The notes under the pieces are model-generated. The model had not been told where the DNA came from. It saw only the letters and a list, made by a program, of their open reading frames with translations, and did not search any database. This document shows, piece after piece, positions 33,255 to 37,378 of a DNA stretch of 37,378 nt (positions are counted from its first letter, which is position 1; each line of letters opens with the position of its first letter). The stretch lies in assembly GCA_023819255.1 (NCBI GenBank), contig JAMWBU010000018.1:1-37378 (forward strand), given 5' to 3'. The translations under genes and the position numbers were made by a program. The DNA comes from Candidatus Omnitrophota bacterium. GTDB taxonomy: Bacteria; Ratteibacteria; UBA8468; B48-G9; DTJG01.

Positions 33255-33263
33255 TGTTATGAT
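33255..33263 (+). promoter_or_regulatory. Extended -10 promoter of the oxidoreductase gene
   Basis: TGtTATGAT (TG at 33255-33256, TATGAT at 33258-33263). The leader is about 36 nt and carries AAAGGA (33293-33298). It is back to back with the promoter of the 33191 gene. Confidence 0.45.
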
Positions 33264-33305
33264 AGTGTAAGGCTGAAAATTTGTTAAACATTAAAGGATA
33301 AGAAA

Positions 33306-34358
33306 ATGAAATTAAAAATGGCAATTGTCGGATTCAGACACGGGCATATTTTTGACATAGTCGCAAGAATTAAAAAATTTCCAGATCTTATCCTTGTTGC
33401 CGCCTGCGAGCAAGACGAGCAAACAAGGGTGTTTGTTGAAGAAAAAGGCATTGTGAAAATTACCCACACTGATTACAGGAAAATGCTTGAATCTGTCGAA
33501 TGCGATATTGTTGCTATTGGAGATTGTTATGGCAAAAGAGGCGAAATCGCAATAGAAGCTTTAAAGAAAGGAAGGCATATTATTTCTGACAAGCCATTGT
33601 GTACAAAGATTTCAGAGATAAAAGAGATCGCCAGAATTGCTGCAGAAAAAAACCTGAAGGTTGGTTGTCAGTTAAATATGAGAAATATGGCGCAGTTTAT
33701 TGGATTGAGAAATCTAATAAAATCAGGTGATACTGGAGAAGTTCACAGCATTATTTTCACAGGACATCATCCTCTGATGATTGATTCAAGGCCTTACTGG
33801 TATTTTCAACCCGGAATGCACGGTGGCACAATCAATGATATTGGCATTCACGCGATTGATTATATTTTATGGGCAACAGGAATGAAATTTTCTAAAATTA
33901 ACGCTGCAAGGTCATGGAACGCCTTTGCAAAAAAATATCCTCATTTCAGGGATGGGGCTCAGATGATGCTCACAATGGAAAATGGATGCGGGGTTCTTGG
34001 CGATGTTTCGTATTTTTTGCCTGATAGTCATGGATACGGCCTTTGTTTTTACTGGAGATTTGTTGTTTACGGAACAGGAGGAATTGCCGAGACATCCGCC
34101 ACAGCAAAAAACATTATTTTTGCGCAGGCAGGGAAAAAAGAGGTTAGCAGTTTACAGCTTCCTGCTTCTGATGATGGCGGTTATCTAAGGGACTTTCTTG
34201 ATGATATCACGGGAGCAACAGGTCCGGAAAAATTAAAAACACAGGATGTTATAACTGCCTCTTATATAACACTTTTGATTCAACAGGCAGGGGATGAAAA
34301 CAAAAGGGAGATAGATATAACTGACCTGCCTTTTACCGGTTCGTCTGCGAAATTGTAA
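33306..34358 (+). CDS. Gfo/Idh/MocA-family NAD(P)-dependent oxidoreductase
   Basis: A 350-residue Rossmann oxidoreductase. The dinucleotide site reads AIVGFRHGHIFD, where the usual G-x-G-x-x-G is changed at the last Gly (His). DKPLCTKISE matches the EKP motif with catalytic Lys, and GGTINDIGIHAIDY holds the second-domain His. The family oxidises or isomerises sugars and inositols. The HGH form is common in PVC-type relatives. It stands alone between the GH42-like gene and the 34387 repeat, and probably shares their glycan role. Confidence 0.88.
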   Translation: MKLKMAIVGFRHGHIFDIVARIKKFPDLILVAACEQDEQTRVFVEEKGIVKITHTDYRKMLESVECDIVAIGDCYGKRGEIAIEALKKGRHIISDKPLCTKISEIKEIARIAAEKNLKVGCQLNMRNMAQFIGLRNLIKSGDTGEVHSIIFTGHHPLMIDSRPYWYFQPGMHGGTINDIGIHAIDYILWATGMKFSKINAARSWNAFAKKYPHFRDGAQMMLTMENGCGVLGDVSYFLPDSHGYGLCFYWRFVVYGTGGIAETSATAKNIIFAQAGKKEVSSLQLPASDDGGYLRDFLDDITGATGPEKLKTQDVITASYITLLIQQAGDENKREIDITDLPFTGSSAKL

Positions 34359-34386
34359 TATTTTTTTTCTCTATTCTTCTGCTGCC

Positions 34387-34620
34387 TTCTTTCTTAAAGA
34401 GAGATCGGGAGAGATTTTTCAGTTGTTGCTCATTCTTAAAATCCCCCTGCCATCCCCCTTTTTCAAAGGGGGAAACACTTTGTTCTCCCCTCTTTCTTAA
34501 AGAGGGGCGTGGGGAGATTTTTCAGTTGTTGCTCATTCTCAAAATCCCCCTGCCATCCCCCTTTTTCAAAGGGGGAAACTACTTTCAAAAATCCCCCTTT
34601 GTGAAAGTGGGAGAGTGAGA
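34387..34620. repeat. Second locus of the 103-bp double-hairpin repeat
   Basis: Two units: a worn one (about 34387-34482) and a clean one (34483-34582), followed by a shortened piece to about 34620. The first hairpin, middle and second hairpin are as in the 14988 array: TTGTTGCTCATTCTCAAAA in the clean unit, with a second hairpin ending CTTTTTCAAAGGGGG. Spacing of the units is about 102 bp. The locus lies between the convergent genes 34358 and 34679, so its hairpins may end both transcripts. The rest of the gap 34359-34678 is low-complexity and has no gene. Confidence 0.88.
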
Positions 34621-34678
34621 GAAAAAAAAGAAAAAATTGAAGATATTTTTATAATCTTTCTTTAAGGACACCCTGCAT

Positions 34679-37378
34679 TCAAATTTGTGATTTTCCATGC
34701 CAGTTTATATAAGCCTGCGGTTCATAATCTCCAGTAAAGGCAGAAGAATTTTTCTTTACCCTGGAATTTTTTTCGTCCCAGTCGCTTTCGACAGTCCAGA
34801 TGTCGGTTTTTGGTCTTATGGCGCAGGTTTTACATCCAGGGTAACCCTTTATTTTGCCCTTCAAAAACTTCTCGATAATTTTCCTGCATACCTTCATATC
34901 AATCACAAAAACATCCGCATTCCCAATCTTTCCTTTTTTCAAAAGATTGTGTTTCAGCATAAACTTCATATAGGCAGATTTATCGGTTATTTCACAGGTT
35001 CCGTTTCTCCAGGTCCAGCTTCTAATCTTTACAATTTCGCCTGAAGGCAATTTAACCGGATATTCCTGCTGTCTCTTTCCAAGGCAGGCGACATTGTTTG
35101 TTGTTTCAACAACATGATGGAATGTGTTTGAATCAAGCGCATCAATCAAAACAATTTTGCCATTGTTTCTTTCAAGTAGTTCCAGGGGACTTCCTTTACC
35201 CATTGTCAGCACCTTATGGTGGTTTCTGACATACTCTTTTGCGTTTTTCCCCCAGACTGCGAAAGAATGGGTTGGGTCCAGCGATCGAAAGACATTTTTC
35301 ATCCTCCAGAAGGCATCAGCGATTACCCCATTGATGCTCGGAGTTTCGACAGGAGAAAAAAAGGCATCCTTATTTTCTTCAAAGATTTTGCCATGATTGA
35401 ACGATGGCATCATCAAAACACCGTTTTTTCCAACAAGTTCCATCAATGCTTCGCACACCGCTTTTGCGCCGCCTCTAACAAAACCGATAGAAGAAAGAGA
35501 AGAGTGAACAATAATTTTGTCCCCTTTTTTTATGCCCAGTTTTCTCAAGTTTTTTATGATGTCCTCTTTTGATACAATGGCTTTATGTTTTAATTCAAGA
35601 TAATCGTATTTAGCAAGGTATTCAATGTATTTGCGAAAATCTCTTTTTTCTTTTTCATCAAGAGCTGGCAGTCCATAGAGTTCTCTTTCAAAATTAAACT
35701 GGCTGAAAATCTGATAAAGATCCTTCTTTCCATCTGCTTTATTGATGATATTATAAAATCCTTCAGGCAGGTGAATCCTTTCCTTATGCGGGACCCCAGC
35801 AAGAGAAAAAATGAAAACCCTTTTTCTTTTGGTAATCAGGATATTTTGCGCCTTTCTGTCTTCCCGGGTTGGAAAAATGACATTTTCTGACAGATGAGCG
35901 AGTTTTGAATTGATGTCTTTTATAAAATCTCTGGCAATACGATCAACTTCATTTCGAAAATCACTTCTAATCTTAATTCCAAAATCCCGCGCAGAAAAAT
36001 ACTTTTTCTTAATGTAATTTGCAAAATACTCCACCCTATTTATCATTCCGGTTCTATCAAAATCTTCACTTGAAACAATAGCCTTTGAATAAAGATTCGC
36101 AAGGTATGAAAAAAATTCCTGTTTTGCCGAATATTCAAGCATCGGGGTATGTTTTTCAAGCAAAAAAGCGAGGGTCAAAAAATATGTTCCAATTACGCAC
36201 AACGCCTGTTTTCCCTGCCGCCAGTTGACTGCTTTTTCCAGATATGAATTATGATGAAGTTTTTCTGGATGAGAAATAAAATATCCTGAAGGAATTCCAA
36301 TGGAAGAATCAGAGATGAAAGCGTCGTCTTCGTATTCAGGCATCTTTTTTTTCCATGGATAAATGAAAAAATCAGTCAGTGTCTTTTCAAAAATCCAGTC
36401 CCCGAAAAATGGAAGGTTGAAAGGACTTCCGTAGAATGTGTAATGCATTGATCCTGTTTTTGCAATGTCATCAGAGATGCTGTCCACATTAAATGCATAG
36501 ATGACATTGTGTTTGCTTTCAAAAAATTGCATCATTCCGTATCTTTCCATTGAAAACAAAAATCTTATTCCAAACTCTGGAACGATTTTCTTTTCTTTAA
36601 TCAAAATGTTAAAAACCCTGCACAACTCAATAAGTCCTGCAACACCTGTCGCATTATCAGTAATCATCGGTTCATAAAGATGCGCCAGAAAGCAGATTTC
36701 TTTTTTGCTTTTTCCTGGAATTAATCCTGTAATTGAATAAATGTCTCCATCATAAATTCTGCTTTTTACATACGCTTTTACCTTTACAGTTGTTCTATCA
36801 AGAATGCGCTGAAGCATTTCTCCATCTGATGGAGTAATTGAAAAACAGGCCATTTTTCTGTCCTGTTTTGTGTGGTACCATCCAGAATTCTTTACCCAGC
36901 CATTGACCCAGAAGATACCATTTTTTTTATCAGGCGCTTTTGAGAAAGATGAGATAATGCCTATTGCACCTGTTTTCTCAATTTCATTTCTGCATTCCCT
37001 CGGATGGATATTTCCACAGAAAACAAAACAAGCGGATGGGTTTTTGTAATGCGATATCTTTTTTATGTCAACAACTTCAAAAACATTTTCTTCAATATTG
37101 CACGAACGATTTGCGATATGAAATGGATGTTTTTCAGTATCCGCCAGTATTTTGCCCTTCAATTCTACCGGCTTAACAAGTTCAAGCGCTGCTTTGTCAA
37201 TATCCCACGCCTGAGGCATAATAAAGTCGCCATAGGTTGTTTTTCCATCGGTTTTGAGGCTGATTAATTCAACATTTTTGGCGCCAGAATGTTCAAGCTC
37301 ATTTTTGCATAGTTTTGCGGATTTTTCAAAGTCCTGATAGCAGAACCTTCGTTCAATACTGTAAATTTTGAGGGAAAG
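34679..37378 (-). CDS. M28-like peptidase fused to an AAC(3)-type N-acetyltransferase (5' end outside window)
   Basis: The frame is open to 37378, with at least 899 residues; the ATG at 37219 is not the start, because LKTDGKTTYGDFIMPQAW upstream continues the family sequence. Numbered from that ATG: 165-345 is an M28/DUF4910-like peptidase with His180, Asp188 (HLYEPMITDNATG), Glu225, Asp246 and HHNS. A PA-like stretch precedes it. About 478-545 is a winged-helix-like segment (NIINKADGKKDLYQIF). About 550-810 is an aminoglycoside 3-N-acetyltransferase domain (IIVHSSLSSIG; LMMPSFNHG; DPTHSFAVWG). The last part holds GYPGCKTCAIRP with CxxC. The acetyltransferase probably acts on amino sugars or peptides, not drugs. 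No signal peptide is visible. Confidence 0.85.
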   Translation of the reverse strand, partial: LSLKIYSIERRFCYQDFEKSAKLCKNELEHSGAKNVELISLKTDGKTTYGDFIMPQAWDIDKAALELVKPVELKGKILADTEKHPFHIANRSCNIEENVFEVVDIKKISHYKNPSACFVFCGNIHPRECRNEIEKTGAIGIISSFSKAPDKKNGIFWVNGWVKNSGWYHTKQDRKMACFSITPSDGEMLQRILDRTTVKVKAYVKSRIYDGDIYSITGLIPGKSKKEICFLAHLYEPMITDNATGVAGLIELCRVFNILIKEKKIVPEFGIRFLFSMERYGMMQFFESKHNVIYAFNVDSISDDIAKTGSMHYTFYGSPFNLPFFGDWIFEKTLTDFFIYPWKKKMPEYEDDAFISDSSIGIPSGYFISHPEKLHHNSYLEKAVNWRQGKQALCVIGTYFLTLAFLLEKHTPMLEYSAKQEFFSYLANLYSKAIVSSEDFDRTGMINRVEYFANYIKKKYFSARDFGIKIRSDFRNEVDRIARDFIKDINSKLAHLSENVIFPTREDRKAQNILITKRKRVFIFSLAGVPHKERIHLPEGFYNIINKADGKKDLYQIFSQFNFERELYGLPALDEKEKRDFRKYIEYLAKYDYLELKHKAIVSKEDIIKNLRKLGIKKGDKIIVHSSLSSIGFVRGGAKAVCEALMELVGKNGVLMMPSFNHGKIFEENKDAFFSPVETPSINGVIADAFWRMKNVFRSLDPTHSFAVWGKNAKEYVRNHHKVLTMGKGSPLELLERNNGKIVLIDALDSNTFHHVVETTNNVACLGKRQQEYPVKLPSGEIVKIRSWTWRNGTCEITDKSAYMKFMLKHNLLKKGKIGNADVFVIDMKVCRKIIEKFLKGKIKGYPGCKTCAIRPKTDIWTVESDWDEKNSRVKKNSSAFTGDYEPQAYINWHGKSQI

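Noticed and set aside
34679-36000. Antibiotic-resistance gene
   Set aside because: AAC(3)-like folds are common in metabolic proteins, and this one is fused to a peptidase with no mobile element nearby.
37217-37219. Start codon of the peptidase-acetyltransferase
   Set aside because: The frame continues upstream to the window end with family-like sequence, so the ATG is internal.

Overview
The window is about 37 kb of moderately AT-rich bacterial chromosome with short intergenic gaps and no rRNA, tRNA, CRISPR array, phage or insertion-sequence gene that I can see. I recognise a mix of core genes (tyrS, folP, ruvX, an RNase D, plsY, a YggS-type PLP protein) and many carbohydrate-related genes: a sulfatase-like protein, a GHMP kinase, an SGNH hydrolase, two large secreted GH42-like proteins, a cytoplasmic beta-propeller glycosidase-like protein, a UroD-like protein, a 6-phospho-3-hexuloisomerase, a sugar isomerase, a class II aldolase and a Gfo/Idh/MocA oxidoreductase. 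Two pseudopilins carry the [19 protein letters not shown] start and an H-X9-DG-like end. This mix is typical of the PVC neighbourhood and of uncultured relatives such as Omnitrophota, Ratteibacteria or Lentisphaerota. That placement is an inference; no marker here settles it.

Layout. 1-1907: the 3' end of a beta-propeller glycosidase-like gene, then two pseudopilins. 1915-3243: a DUF523-DUF1722 protein and a small MazG-like protein on divergent, overlapping promoters. 9767 down to 3238 (minus strand): six tightly packed genes (sulfatase-like, GHMP kinase, COG0731 radical SAM protein, YggS-type protein, GspF-type protein, MFS transporter) behind one promoter. 9902-10933: SGNH hydrolase. 14929 down to 10937 (minus): secreted GH42-like protein and secreted FlgD-Ig/beta-propeller protein. 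14988-15520: five tandem 103-bp double-hairpin units. 15526-16347: a damaged alpha/beta hydrolase. 19661 down to 16350 (minus): jelly-roll-like protein, UroD-like protein, beta-propeller glycosidase-like protein. 19792-21963: hexuloisomerase and an amidotransferase-like/NodB-like protein. 22775 down to 21960 (minus): sugar isomerase. 22895-28949: HAD phosphatase, TRIC-family channel, tyrS, aldolase, folP, ruvX, RNase D. 30113 down to 28963 (minus): plsY and a dolichol-kinase-like gene. 33191 down to 30153 (minus): second secreted GH42-like protein. 33306-34358: oxidoreductase. 34387-34620: a second locus of the 103-bp repeat. 37378 down to 34679 (minus): an M28-like peptidase fused to an AAC(3)-type acetyltransferase, running off the window end.

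How they fit together. The organism appears to degrade complex, possibly sulfated or otherwise decorated glycans. Secreted GH42-like proteins and an FlgD-Ig protein act outside; a set of enzymes without signal peptides (propeller glycosidase, sulfatase-like, SGNH esterase-like, UroD-like) would act inside. Sugar phosphates would then pass through the kinase, isomerase, aldolase and HAD proteins. There is no SusC/D pair or ABC sugar importer in the window.

The most notable observations are the sulfatase-like protein with Thr at the formylglycine position, the peptidase-acetyltransferase fusion, the two-locus hairpin repeat family, the two compensating frameshifts in the hydrolase, a repeated ATACYA motif between the 19661 and 19792 genes, and several promoters whose -10 box lies only 6-9 nt from the start codon.
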